54,531 nucleotides of DNA from Clostridiales bacterium (GCA_019415925.1 DXYG01000009.1:1-54531); one strand, 5' to 3'. Shown: positions 25,896 to 35,255, counted from the stretch's first letter. Program-made: numbers and translations. Notes: a model not told the origin generated them from the letters alone.

Positions 25896-26843
25896 TCAGT
25901 CGAAAAAATCATCTGCTACAATTGCAGAAACCATCGAGATCTGTTTTCTTATCTTATCAGCAACGATTTGAACAATACCGCAGCTAAGAGTTTCGGAATT
26001 ATAAAAATCACCATCGTCAAGTTTTTTTATTATAACGCTGATTATTTCCGATTTAAGTTCTTGGGGGCTGAGTTTATTCTGTTTATGAAGATCATCTAAA
26101 TCCTGAGCGGCAATTTCCTTTTGTTTATATAGTCGTTTCATTTCTTTTTCAACTGCTTTTTCATCTTCCCATACAAAAGTATATTTTGCTTTATCGCATA
26201 AAAATTTCAGAAATCTGAAATCCAGCGACTTTTCATATATCAAAACTACCTCATTGTTACAATTTTTATAGGTTCCTTTTTTAAAGTTCTCCTTGATATT
26301 TTCTGTAATGTTTTGTAAATCCGGATCATTATCTGCAATTTTGCACAAAAGATTTTTATAAAGCTTATTGCTATCACTTATCACTCTGGACATTAATTTT
26401 TTCCAATGTATTTCCGGTGCGTTGCGCCAAAAATCCTCCCAACATTTATATGTATCGGTAAATGACGGATCATCCTTAAAGTAATATTCTTTGAGTCTAT
26501 TGAAAGCGTTTTCACAATTGGTCGGACTACTTGCATGCACTGCTATTGCCCGAAGAGTATTAACAAAACGAACATGCATTGAATATTGGGGTTTATTTAG
26601 AATATTAGCTGCTTCACACAGGTAACTGTTAAAAAAATGCATCCCATAATCGTGATATAGTTTATAGAGTGCAATGGAGTACTGTTCAAATGATTCAGAG
26701 TATGTTGAAGGTGTTTCTTTTAGAAGGTATTCAGGTTCATCTACAAAAGCAAAAATTTTATTATTCTTAATAAGTTTGTCGTTAAGCTCTCTTGCACATT
26801 TATTCTTAAGCAGTTCAGGAACTACGACCGAGGTAAATTTCAT
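25896..26843 (-). CDS. unknown partner protein of the SIR2-like ATPase
   Basis: 315-residue soluble protein that I do not recognise. It is mostly helical, with a charged coiled-coil-like stretch near 225-275 (DEKAVEKEMKRLYKQKEIAA). The segment LRAIAVHAS near residue 103 has an R-x4-H spacing, as in HEPN ribonucleases, but no other HEPN support is visible, so this is only a hint. It starts 3 bases after the stop of the 1260-residue ATPase gene, and its RBS (AAGGAGGTG) overlaps that stop, so the two are translationally coupled. Likely the second subunit of one system. Confidence 0.7.
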   Translation of the reverse strand: MKFTSVVVPELLKNKCARELNDKLIKNNKIFAFVDEPEYLLKETPSTYSESFEQYSIALYKLYHDYGMHFFNSYLCEAANILNKPQYSMHVRFVNTLRAIAVHASSPTNCENAFNRLKEYYFKDDPSFTDTYKCWEDFWRNAPEIHWKKLMSRVISDSNKLYKNLLCKIADNDPDLQNITENIKENFKKGTYKNCNNEVVLIYEKSLDFRFLKFLCDKAKYTFVWEDEKAVEKEMKRLYKQKEIAAQDLDDLHKQNKLSPQELKSEIISVIIKKLDDGDFYNSETLSCGIVQIVADKIRKQISMVSAIVADDFFD

Positions 26844-26846
26844 AAA

Positions 26847-29800
26847 TTACACCTCCTTACTGTTTTTATAGTCTTGTATCTGAGGACCACCGAAATTGAA
26901 CCAAATAGAGAAGTCTTTGCTTATGTTCATATTCGATCTCTTGATATCTCTGTAATTATTAATATTTTCAGGCACATAGATTCCATTTCTTCCAACTATG
27001 CTTGTATAAGTTTTCTTTTCGTCAATAATTTCTGCATCAATTCTAGCATATAATTTTTTTGGATTCATTCCGGGATTTACAGATATACGGAAGCGGCGAG
27101 GCGTGCCGATAACAGAATCCTGCTCCGGATTACAAAGACAAAGTATTCTGTTAGGATCTTCTGTACGATTTCTCACAAAATCAGGACGTTCTTTTGTATA
27201 AGCCCACAGATAGACATTCTGAATAAAATTAATTGAGCGATTTAATGTATCATCATCTCTTTTATTATTCTGACATGCAGTACAGATTTTGTACAATTCA
27301 TTCCATTGCTTTTCTGAAAGTCCCGGCATCTGTTCCGTTTCCAATAACAAATTTCCTGTATATTTCATCCATTTTGCCTTAAGAAGCAATAACAGACAAC
27401 GATAGCTCATAACATCTATGCTGCTATATTCCTGTTCGAAAATAGTAATAATATTTTCTGCTGCAACTTGTAAAGCTTTCTTGATTTCTTTGAAAATGCT
27501 TTCAAGGTTCTCCTTATTATATTCCTCATGATAGAATCGGAAATCATTGGCAGCATTTTCATTAAGGAAGAATATACGACTTGAAACAACTTGTCCTTCT
27601 TCATTATCAAAAAGATTACTATATTTATTCTTAAACTGCATATATATTTTAATCAGCTCTTGTTTAGCTATGCAATAAACATATGAATCGTTATTTGCTT
27701 TTTTAAATTTGTTTCTGATATCAATTGCGTTCATATTGCTGATATGTTCATATATTTTGTTTATGTTTGAAATAACATTGACACAATCATCATCCTCGGA
27801 AATAACTGTTGATTCACTATAGAACAGTTGATCGATATAATCAAGGGTATCTGATAGCAATAAATCATTACGCTCGTTATTTTCGTTGACGTAATTGAGC
27901 CAGATATCAAGAAGCTGTATCATAGAAATATGATTTTTGTTATAGGCTGATTCTTTTCCGGATTTTACACCGTCCTTAAAGCTATCCTCAAATTCCTCGT
28001 ATAGCTCATTAAGCTTTTCCTGATTCTTGGTTTTTCTGATGCGTTCCAGAAGATTTCTGCATATTTCGCCATACAATCTGGAACGTGTAGAATTAATGGT
28101 TGTTTCTTCGACTGCATCCCTCATAATTTCGCACGCTTCTTCCAGTGTACTCAGCCTTTTTTCATCGCTCAATGTTTCATCGTATTGAACATTATCTCTG
28201 GTGAAATGTCCTAAGACAAGCATAGCTTCCGGATTTCCGGTAGCACAACTTTTTAGTGCATCTATAATTTCACACCAGTATTGCTGGTATTCTTTATAGC
28301 CTCCACGGGATTGAGGTTTATCACCTACTTTTCCGTATGAATTTGTACCGAAAGCGCGGATTAATGTAATTATTGCCATGGCTTCTTCAAATACATCCCA
28401 TCGACAGGCTTTAATTAAACGAATCAATACATCTATTTCTTTTTCTTTTCTTGTATCTCCGATACAATCGTTATTTTCAAGATATGCATTAGCTTCACTT
28501 GGATGGCGGAACGAGACTAAAGTATTACCGGTAGCACTGTTGTTGTCATATTCAACCATACTGTCGCTGCGTAATATGTGATTTAGTCGGGAATACTCCC
28601 CTTTGTAATGTTTTCCGTCAGTAATAACCCCGAGAAGTACGGATAAGGGTAGAGCAGGTGAATTATTGAATTGTCCTGCTACAGCAAGTATAAAATTCAT
28701 CTCACGTATAGAATTGATAAGGGATATATTTTTCAGACGGCGTTCTTCCGGTAATTCTAAAAACATTGCCTGTGCAACTTTTCCTATTCCCAGACCTCCT
28801 ATTACTTCCTGTACATCGCTGAAGCTGTCTGCGTTTTTGCTGATAAATAAATTGTACAGTTCATTAGTAATTTTTTCCGAACGATCTGCTTCTGAATATA
28901 ATCTTGATTTCAAAAGATTTCTTACAGTCTGCCATTCTTTAGAATAATTGAATTTTGCAAAATTCATCAAATAATCAAAAAGATATACATCTTTGGATTT
29001 ATTCGCTTTTTTAGGCCACTCAAGATTCATCTTCGTAAGAATATTCTTTAAAACCTTTATGGCTTCTCCTTCAAGACTTGCGCTAAGAGGTTGCAGTTCG
29101 TTGAAAGAAACTCCCTGTAAAACCGTTGATTTATTTTTGCCGCCGACAGAATTGCTTTCAAATAAATAAATACTTCCGATAAGAATAGCATTACATTCAT
29201 TCAGATAATTATATAGTTTTATATAATCTGCTTTTTTTGTCTGACTGTTATAATTGTCCCAAATAATAATGGTATTGCGTATTCTTTCTCCTTTTGCTGT
29301 TTTATTATCATTTATGCTGTTTTTTATGAAATCAACAAGAGTATTTTTCCATTCGCAATCGTAGAGTGAAGGATCACCGCTTATATAAATGACGATATAT
29401 CTATCATTTTTCGCTTTCTTAATTCCTTCTTTTACAAGATGCCAGGCATACCAACTGAGCGATGTTGTTTTACCGCTATTGGAATTACCTTTAAGTAATA
29501 TAATATTTCGGTTTCTGTTTGAAGATTTTAACTGATTTGAAACAGCTTCTTCCAGTAATTCCTCTGCATGGCGAGGAATGTGAAAACTTAATTTTTCTTT
29601 TTTATAAATGATATCGAAGTATCTCCAGCTTTTTTGGTCACGCTGTTGTAAAAAATCCGCAAAATATTCTTGCTTGTTACTGTCATCAATAATAAGCGGC
29701 ATCAGGATTTCATCACGCATTACTGTTATACCCATATTTTTGAGTTGCGTGCATTCCTTTCTCGGTATCCATAAGCAGTCATTATCACGAAGTGTTATAC

Positions 29801-30629
29801 GAACCTCGTTTTCATGATTAAATTCTTGCTCATCTTCGTCATCAACCATATCCAGTTCAATCAGAATCTCTTTCAAGGGCCTTTCATCAAGAAGAATCTG
29901 ACCATTATCTATACATTCTTCAAAAATCAGCCAGTCTTCGTCATTTTTTCTATCTACTATATGATGAAGTTTTTCTTTGGTCATTCCAAATATATAAATA
30001 CAGCCGTATGGCACCAACTCAATATTTTCCAGAAAACGATTGATGTCGAACCAGTCATCCTCAGAGATACCATCTATAACAAGTATTCCGTATCTTGAAA
30101 GCATTTGGGAATAAATGTTATTTATAATAGTAGTTTGCTTTTTCAGCTTCACAAGCTCTCTCTTATTTGGAACAGAAGTTTCATCGCCAAAAAGCGATAT
30201 TAATTTCAATTCTTTCTTGCTAAAGTTCTTAAAAATATCAACATTGTCAGATACCTGTGAGCCTGTCTGGATATTCAGTCCAAAATTACTACCCACGTTA
30301 CTTTTCATCCATGCGTTATTTATAGACGATGTGAGTACTACATTCCATCCAAGAGACATTACCGTTCTGAACCACGGTTGGTAAACCGAAATCTCTGCGG
30401 AATCACGAATAGCATCGCCAAGTTTATCAAGTTCATTCGGAGAAGATTGCGTAAATGAAGTCCAAAGCTCGGCGAGGCTGTGTACCTCTTCATTAATATT
30501 CAATTCTTTCAAAATATTTTTAAAAAAAGTATCATCTATTGTAAGATAATTCTGACCTAAAAAAAGAACAGACTTGCCTGTACGAATATCTGTAAACAGC
30601 ATATCAATGTTTTTTTCACTTATTTTCAT
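26847..30629 (-). CDS. SIR2-like/P-loop ATPase, STAND-like, putative phage defence protein
   Basis: 1260-residue three-part protein. Residues 1-250 look like a degenerate SIR2/TIR-associating fold: SVLFLGQNYL, WNVVLTSSINNAW (in place of TTNYD), LISLFGDE (Phe where LHG has the catalytic His) and YGILVIDGISEDDW. A P-loop NTPase follows: Walker A GNSNSGKTTS at 381-390, Walker B TIIIWDNYN near 455, and IYLFES. Residues from about 520 to 1260 are helical, TPR-like. SIR2 plus STAND ATPase plus helical repeats is the layout of Avs5-like and related abortive-infection proteins. The altered SIR2 motifs question NADase activity. RBS AAGGAG is at the ATG. Operon with 25896. Confidence 0.75.
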   Translation of the reverse strand: MKISEKNIDMLFTDIRTGKSVLFLGQNYLTIDDTFFKNILKELNINEEVHSLAELWTSFTQSSPNELDKLGDAIRDSAEISVYQPWFRTVMSLGWNVVLTSSINNAWMKSNVGSNFGLNIQTGSQVSDNVDIFKNFSKKELKLISLFGDETSVPNKRELVKLKKQTTIINNIYSQMLSRYGILVIDGISEDDWFDINRFLENIELVPYGCIYIFGMTKEKLHHIVDRKNDEDWLIFEECIDNGQILLDERPLKEILIELDMVDDEDEQEFNHENEVRITLRDNDCLWIPRKECTQLKNMGITVMRDEILMPLIIDDSNKQEYFADFLQQRDQKSWRYFDIIYKKEKLSFHIPRHAEELLEEAVSNQLKSSNRNRNIILLKGNSNSGKTTSLSWYAWHLVKEGIKKAKNDRYIVIYISGDPSLYDCEWKNTLVDFIKNSINDNKTAKGERIRNTIIIWDNYNSQTKKADYIKLYNYLNECNAILIGSIYLFESNSVGGKNKSTVLQGVSFNELQPLSASLEGEAIKVLKNILTKMNLEWPKKANKSKDVYLFDYLMNFAKFNYSKEWQTVRNLLKSRLYSEADRSEKITNELYNLFISKNADSFSDVQEVIGGLGIGKVAQAMFLELPEERRLKNISLINSIREMNFILAVAGQFNNSPALPLSVLLGVITDGKHYKGEYSRLNHILRSDSMVEYDNNSATGNTLVSFRHPSEANAYLENNDCIGDTRKEKEIDVLIRLIKACRWDVFEEAMAIITLIRAFGTNSYGKVGDKPQSRGGYKEYQQYWCEIIDALKSCATGNPEAMLVLGHFTRDNVQYDETLSDEKRLSTLEEACEIMRDAVEETTINSTRSRLYGEICRNLLERIRKTKNQEKLNELYEEFEDSFKDGVKSGKESAYNKNHISMIQLLDIWLNYVNENNERNDLLLSDTLDYIDQLFYSESTVISEDDDCVNVISNINKIYEHISNMNAIDIRNKFKKANNDSYVYCIAKQELIKIYMQFKNKYSNLFDNEEGQVVSSRIFFLNENAANDFRFYHEEYNKENLESIFKEIKKALQVAAENIITIFEQEYSSIDVMSYRCLLLLLKAKWMKYTGNLLLETEQMPGLSEKQWNELYKICTACQNNKRDDDTLNRSINFIQNVYLWAYTKERPDFVRNRTEDPNRILCLCNPEQDSVIGTPRRFRISVNPGMNPKKLYARIDAEIIDEKKTYTSIVGRNGIYVPENINNYRDIKRSNMNISKDFSIWFNFGGPQIQDYKNSKEV

Positions 30630-30639
30630 TATACGAACT

Positions 30640-31042
30640 CCTTACTGTAAATAATAATATATATTTTGGACAAATAGAACCCAAGGTATAGCGTGTTAAT
30701 TAATATGGACTGAGTGTATGATCCGTCAACAAAGTTTAGCCGATATGGAGTATTTCAACAGAAACAAAGAATTTAATAAAAGAATTTCTTGAAATTACGA
30801 ACTTCTCAGGTTTGCTGACTGCGGGTGAGATACCAAAAAAATTCTGAAAAAGTCAGCATTTAATCAACAAATCATTCAGGGCAGTATATCTTTCGTTTGA
30901 AATCAGGTGAAAATCGCACCCTTTTCTTGTCATATCTACTTCTCCATAAACAATCAATAAGCAATTTATATAAATAAAAGTTTTAATTAATAACTATTAT
31001 ATCAAGCTTTAACAAGAATTGCAATATGATTGTAATTATTTC
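30640..31042. other. 403-base intergenic stretch without a recognised gene
   Basis: AT-rich. The part next to the ATPase gene contains a possible minus-strand promoter (TTGGGT, 17 bases, TATATT near 30660-30690). Between about 30755 and 30845 the plus strand keeps a short open frame (about 28 codons, TNFSGLLTAGEIPKKF) that looks coding but is cut by stops; I cannot name it. No RNA gene or CRISPR repeat is visible. Confidence 0.5.
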
Positions 31043-31257
31043 TTAAGTCAGCAGTGTATGAACATAACCTTTTCCGGCATCTGCTCCTATGTGACACTTC
31101 ATACCGAATCGCCATTCGTTACCATTTTTAGTCCAGTGCATTTCAGGCTCTTTGGCTTTTTCCTTGTTTTTGGTTGAACTTGGTGCATTTATAATAATAG
31201 CGTCAACAATCGTTACGCCTTTCATCATTGATACTCCTTGCTCAATGACATAATTAA
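31043..31257 (-). pseudogene. IS5-type transposase fragment
   Basis: About 70 codons match the transposase at 16221 from NYVxEQG (residue about 137) to GYVHT (about 206): TIVDAxIINAPSSTKNKEKA and GNEWRFGMKCHIGxDAG are shared with few changes. The 5' part is replaced by the element at 31258, inserted at TTAA in the NYV codons, and the 3' part is missing after YVHT. Not functional. Confidence 0.9.
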
Positions 31258-31338
31258 GGAAACACTGATTAAACAAAAATATGGTTCTAAATAAGAATAA
31301 TGAATTTAAAATTATATTTTTGTTTAATCAGTGGTCCC
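31258..31338. mobile_element. 81-bp MITE-like element with the IS ends
   Basis: The left end GGAAACACTGATTAAA is identical to the 16-bp end of the insertion sequence at 16119. The right end is its inverse with changes (GTGGTCCC for GTGTTTCC). The arms share about 20 bp (CACTGATTAAACAAAAATAT), and the interior follows the left-end sequence of the full element. It is flanked by TTAA and CTAA, both YTAR-type. It is probably mobilised by that transposase and has inserted into the older transposase copy. Confidence 0.75.
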
Positions 31339-31512
31339 CTAAAATCAATGTACTGCTAATGTTACTAATTTTTTATTTGAGTTTTGAAAAACTTGTACGT
31401 CAAAATTTATAAATAAAAGTAATAAAATTGGTATTTATACATCTTTCGCACGATTACCCATCTTTCACACGATTACTTTTATGCAATTATATTCAAAAGT
31501 CCTTATAAACGC

Positions 31513-31548
31513 AAAAACACCTCGGCAGAAAGTCAATCCGCCGAGGTG
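31513..31548 (-). terminator. terminator-like hairpin, minus strand
   Basis: CACCTCGGC (31518-31526) pairs with GCCGAGGTG (31540-31548), with TTTTT on the minus-strand 3' side. It is a second hairpin about 90 bases past the tmRNA terminator and insulates tmRNA from the IS relic. Confidence 0.65.
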
Positions 31549-31620
31549 CTGTCATTTGTATTCGTGTGGAAGAAGTCAGAAAAGGCTTGAATACAAGCAC
31601 TTTAAAATTTAATCGGTGCA

Positions 31621-31670
31621 AAAAGAAAAGAACCGCTGTCTTGACACATTGTATCAAAATTGCGGTTCTT
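31621..31670 (-). terminator. terminator of tmRNA
   Basis: AAGAACCGC and GCGGTTCTT form the stem (31662-31670 with 31628-31636), an inner TTGATAC/GTGTCAA hairpin fills the loop, and TTCTTTTT follows on the minus strand, directly after the tmRNA 3' CCA. Confidence 0.85.
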
Positions 31671-31673
31671 ATT

Positions 31674-32018
31674 TGGTGGAGGTGAGGAGAGTCGAACTCC
31701 TGTCCGAAAACTGCTTGCCAAGACTTTCTCCGAGCGCAGTCGCTGTTTTAAATCTCCCTCACCGCATCGCCCAACGACAGGCTATGCGGCTCGGCAGCTC
31801 CTGAGCTGTGACAGAGTGCGGAGCAATACTCTGTTCACATTTACCACTAATCGACGCCCCTTGCACAGCCGTGGTACTCTGTGCAGGAACGAGCAGCATT
31901 AAGCTGCTAATTTAACTGTAGTTTTGTCAGTTATTTTTAAGTTGCGGATTTTATAGCGGTCCCGCACCGCTGCTCGCTTATCAAGGTTTACAATCCCCGT
32001 CGAAACCTTTACACCCCC
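31674..32018 (-). ncRNA. ssrA: transfer-messenger RNA (tmRNA)
   Basis: 345-nt tmRNA for rescue of stalled ribosomes. The 5' GGGGGUG (ending 32018) pairs with CACCUCC before A-CCA (31674). The tRNA-like domain keeps GUUUCGACGGGG at the 5' side and GGACAGGAGUUCGACUCUCC at the 3' side. The tag reading frame ends in ...KTTVKLAA then UAA near 31904-31945. Depending on the resume codon (CGC or AAC) the tag is about 14-15 residues (NLKITDKTTVKLAA), with the conserved LAA end but an unusual body. smpB lies immediately upstream. Confidence 0.93.
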
Positions 32019-32086
32019 ATAGTATAATTAACAACTATATATGAGAATATTTTAGACAACTGTTCGTTGAATATAAAAATTATGAA

Positions 32087-32548
32087 TCAACTTCTGGACT
32101 GCTCTTTAATTGCACGCTCTATATCACGCTTTGCACTGCGTTTTGCCATATCCTCACGCTTATCGTAGAGCTTTTTACCCTTGCACAAGCCGACCTGAAG
32201 CTTTACTCTGCTGTCCTTAAAATAAAGGCTTATCGGTATCAGCGAATATCCTGTCTGCTTTACAGTTCCGTAAAGCTTGTTGATTTCTTTTTTGTGCATC
32301 AGGAGTCTGCGCACACGCATAGGGTCACGGTTGAAAATATTGCCGTGCTCGTAAGGCGAAATGTGCATACCGTTGACGAAAATTTCGCCGTCAACAATTG
32401 AACACCAACTATCCTTGAGGTTTACTCTGCCGTTTCTGATAGACTTTACCTCAGTGCCTAAAAGCTCAATTCCTGCTTCATAGGACTCCTCGATAAAATA
32501 ATCGTGGTGAGCCTTTTTGTTCTGTGCGATTGTCTTGAGTGAGCTCAT
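32087..32548 (-). CDS. smpB: SsrA-binding protein SmpB
   Basis: 153-residue RNA-binding partner of tmRNA. It has the OB-fold signature (AQNKKAHHDYFIEESYEAGIEL, GTEVKSIRNGRVNLKDS), LYFKDSRVKLQVGLCKGKKLYDKRED, and a basic C-terminal tail (KRSAKRDIERAIKEQ) that enters the ribosomal mRNA channel. Its start overlaps the recR stop by one base, and it ends 69 bases upstream of ssrA. The complete trans-translation pair is encoded here. Confidence 0.97.
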   Translation of the reverse strand: MSSLKTIAQNKKAHHDYFIEESYEAGIELLGTEVKSIRNGRVNLKDSWCSIVDGEIFVNGMHISPYEHGNIFNRDPMRVRRLLMHKKEINKLYGTVKQTGYSLIPISLYFKDSRVKLQVGLCKGKKLYDKREDMAKRSAKRDIERAIKEQSRS

Positions 32549-33150
32549 TATATCTCATTCCTGCCTTCCAACGCCTTCGCAAGTGTGTATTCGTCTGCGT
32601 ATTCAAGGTCGCCGCCAACGGGTATTCCGTAGGCAAGTCGGGTCACCTTGACGCCCATTGGCTTTAAAAGCTTTGAAATATACAGCGCAGTTGCGTCACC
32701 CTCAATAGTCGGATTTGTCGCCATTATGACCTCCTTGACGGTGTCGTCGGAGAGCCTTGCCACAAGCTGTTTTATTGTGAGGTTGTCGGGACCTACGTCG
32801 TTAAGCGGAGAAATTGCTCCGTGCAGAACGTGATAAACACCCCTGAACTCGTGGGTATTTTCAACTGCCGTAGCATCTCTCGGAGTTTCGACTACGCAGA
32901 TTACCGAATTATCCCTCGACGGACTTGCGCACACAGGACAAAGCTCCTTGTCGGTGAGGTTACAGCACTTACTGCAATAGTGTATCTTCGTATGAGCGTC
33001 AAGCACTGCGCCTGCAAGCTCCTCTGCTTGTGTTTTTGACAGATTGAGCACATAATATGCAAGGCGCTGTGCGGTTTTATGTCCGATTCCGGGCATTTTT
33101 TCGAATTGCTCCACAAGATTTTCCAGCGGAGCTACATTATACTGAGCCAT
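32548..33150 (-). CDS. recR: recombination mediator protein RecR
   Basis: 200 residues, the usual length. It contains a helix-hairpin-helix (EKMPGIGHKTAQRLAYYVL, 16-34), a C4 zinc finger (CSKCCNLTDKELCPVC, about 58-73), and a Toprim domain with VVETPRDATAVE and GVYHVLHGAISPLN. It loads RecA with RecF/RecO during gap repair. It begins 2 bases after the ybaB stop in the conserved dnaX-ybaB-recR order. Confidence 0.97.
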   Translation of the reverse strand: MAQYNVAPLENLVEQFEKMPGIGHKTAQRLAYYVLNLSKTQAEELAGAVLDAHTKIHYCSKCCNLTDKELCPVCASPSRDNSVICVVETPRDATAVENTHEFRGVYHVLHGAISPLNDVGPDNLTIKQLVARLSDDTVKEVIMATNPTIEGDATALYISKLLKPMGVKVTRLAYGIPVGGDLEYADEYTLAKALEGRNEI

Positions 33151-33152
33151 AA

Positions 33153-33503
33153 TTAAAACATTCCGGGGATGTTAAGTCCGCCCGAAATTGACTCCATTTT
33201 GTCCTCTTTTTCCTTTTGAGCTGCTCTTAATGCTTCGTTAGCGGCAGCTATTACGAGGTCGGAAAGCATCTCTACGTCTTCGGGGTCAACAACCTCGGGT
33301 GAAATCTCAACCTTTGTAAGCTCCATTTTGCCTGTAACAGTTACTTTTACAGCACCGCCGCCTGCTGTGGCATCGTATTCCTTTAATTCAAGCTCTGCTG
33401 CGGCTGTTTCCATATCGTCCTGAAGCTTCTGCGCCTGACGTGCAAGCTGCTGAATGTTATTTGCTCCGCCGTTGTTGTATCCTTTTGGTAATCTCGCTTT
33501 CAT
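33153..33503 (-). CDS. YbaB/EbfC family nucleoid-associated protein
   Basis: 116-residue DNA-binding protein with NIQQLARQAQKLQDDMETAAAEL, GGGAVKVTVTGKMELTKVEISPE and a PEDVEMLSDLV helix, the standard YbaB fold. RBS AAAGGAAA precedes the ATG. It lies between dnaX and recR, as in most Firmicutes. It compacts DNA and is dimeric in known relatives. Confidence 0.95.
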   Translation of the reverse strand: MKARLPKGYNNGGANNIQQLARQAQKLQDDMETAAAELELKEYDATAGGGAVKVTVTGKMELTKVEISPEVVDPEDVEMLSDLVIAAANEALRAAQKEKEDKMESISGGLNIPGMF

Positions 33504-33524
33504 AATATTAATTTCCTTTCAGTT

Positions 33525-35255
33525 TTATTCCTCTGTTATTTTAATTCCTGTGCCCTCAAGACCGTTTTTCAGAACGTCAAGAGGGTCGGTTTCTTTCTTT
33601 TTTTCTTCTGCACGCTTATATGGTCCGAGTTTATAAACTCTGCCTGTAGTTTCAAGAATAATCTTCCTGATTTCCTCTCGCCTTGTGCCGTTTTTCAGAA
33701 GCTCAAACGCCATTTCGTTGCTCGTATCAATCAGCAGATAACTGCCGCTTACGTATGCTGTTGAGCCTGAAAAAGCCGCTGCAATTGCCCTTGAAACAGG
33801 CTTCATATTGCTGACTACGTCCACCCACTCCGGGAACGGCTTAGCGTTTTTGTAGATTTCATCAAGGTTTGCAGGAGTTCTTGCAGGATTTGAAGCAGGT
33901 ACGGGTGCAGGCTTAGCAACAGGTGCTTTTGGTTTTTCGGGTTCAATTAGCGAATCAGTTTCTGCTGAATAAGGAACAGGCTCTGCTTTTTGTTCATTAA
34001 AAGTAAATTTATTCTCTGTCACTGCATCCGATTTTTCAGACGCTTCACTCGGAGAATTTCTTAATTTTTCACCGACTGTTTCAGATGCAGTAATATAGTC
34101 TACCGTAGCTTTATATTTAACAGCCTTTTCAAGCGCAGAAATTCTCTTAGTAAGTGACTCGGTTGTGCCGTCAAGTTCGGAAGAAGCCAGCTTTACCATA
34201 GCCATTTCAAGCTCTGTTCTGTCACCCGTTCCCTTACCCATTCGCTGATAAGCACGTGACAAAACGTCCATATAGTAGACTATGTCGGCAAGCGAGAGAT
34301 AGTCAGACTGAGTTTGCGCTTCTTCAAATTCGTCCTCGGACATCGCGAGAATATCCCTCGGATTTCTGACAGATTTAATCAACATAAGCGCTCTGAAATG
34401 TGCGATAAGCTCGTCGCAAAGCCGAGCCATATCCTTTGACTCGCCGTAAAGGCGGTCAATTATTTCGAGCGATTTTGCTGTGTTTTTGTTAATCACGCAA
34501 GCAACAAGCTCATAAAGATATGTTTTTCTTGCAAGTCCGGCGGCATTTCTGACAACTTCCTCGTCAATATCCGAGCTGATTGCAATACACCTGTCGAGCA
34601 GTGACAAGCCGTCACGCAATGCGCCGTCGGCTACAGACGCAATAAGCATTGCGGCAGAATCCGAAAGCGTAACATCTTCCTGCTGTGCAACAAAAAGAAG
34701 CCTGTCTGCAATTGCACGAGGCGTTATGCGGTGAAATTCAAACTTCTGACAGCGTGAAAGAATCGTCTGCGGAAGCTTATGCACCTCGGTTGTTGCAAGT
34801 ATGAAAATGACGTGTTCGGGCGGTTCTTCAAGAGTTTTGAGCAGTGCATTGAACGCCTGTGTGGTGAGCATATGCACCTCGTCGATGATATAAACCCTGT
34901 ATTTGCACTTTGCAGGCTTGAATTGCACCTCGTCTATAATCTGACGGATATCGTCAATGTTACGGTTGGAAGCGGCGTCCATTTCAACAACGTCAAGTAT
35001 ACTTCCGTCGTCGATTCCACGGCAGATTTCACATTCTCCGCAGGGATTTCCGTTGTGGATATCAAGGCAGTTTACTGCTTTGGAAAGAATTTTTGCACAG
35101 GTTGTTTTGCCCGTACCCCTCGAACCCGTGAAAAGGTAGGCGTGGTTAAGCCGACCTGCAACAACCTCGTTTTTCAGAGTAGTGGTGATGTGCTCCTGTC
35201 CGGAAACATCATCAAACGTCTGCGGTCGCCATTTGCGATACAAAACCCTATACAA
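33525..35255 (-). CDS. dnaX: DNA polymerase III subunit gamma/tau
   Basis: 576-residue clamp-loader ATPase. Visible are Walker A GSRGTGKTT (about 44-52), a zinc-binding cluster (CLDIHNGNPCGECEIC), Walker B YIIDEVHML, sensor 1 LATTE and the SRC arginine-finger motif (LSRCQKF). The C-terminal part (from about 365) is variable, with a proline-rich linker (PVAKPAPVPASNP) before a tau-like end. An A-rich tract near 33600 lies so close to the 3' end that a programmed frameshift there would not produce gamma. It heads the dnaX-ybaB-recR-smpB operon. Confidence 0.96.
   Translation of the reverse strand: MYRVLYRKWRPQTFDDVSGQEHITTTLKNEVVAGRLNHAYLFTGSRGTGKTTCAKILSKAVNCLDIHNGNPCGECEICRGIDDGSILDVVEMDAASNRNIDDIRQIIDEVQFKPAKCKYRVYIIDEVHMLTTQAFNALLKTLEEPPEHVIFILATTEVHKLPQTILSRCQKFEFHRITPRAIADRLLFVAQQEDVTLSDSAAMLIASVADGALRDGLSLLDRCIAISSDIDEEVVRNAAGLARKTYLYELVACVINKNTAKSLEIIDRLYGESKDMARLCDELIAHFRALMLIKSVRNPRDILAMSEDEFEEAQTQSDYLSLADIVYYMDVLSRAYQRMGKGTGDRTELEMAMVKLASSELDGTTESLTKRISALEKAVKYKATVDYITASETVGEKLRNSPSEASEKSDAVTENKFTFNEQKAEPVPYSAETDSLIEPEKPKAPVAKPAPVPASNPARTPANLDEIYKNAKPFPEWVDVVSNMKPVSRAIAAAFSGSTAYVSGSYLLIDTSNEMAFELLKNGTRREEIRKIILETTGRVYKLGPYKRAEEKKKETDPLDVLKNGLEGTGIKITEE

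Noticed and set aside
30755..30845. Short coding-like frame upstream of the defence operon
   Set aside because: About 28 codons, bounded by stops and without a start or RBS; too short to name, and listed only as part of the intergenic description.
33590..33615. A-rich stretch in dnaX as a programmed frameshift site
   Set aside because: It lies about 20 codons from the stop, so a shift would not yield a gamma-length protein.
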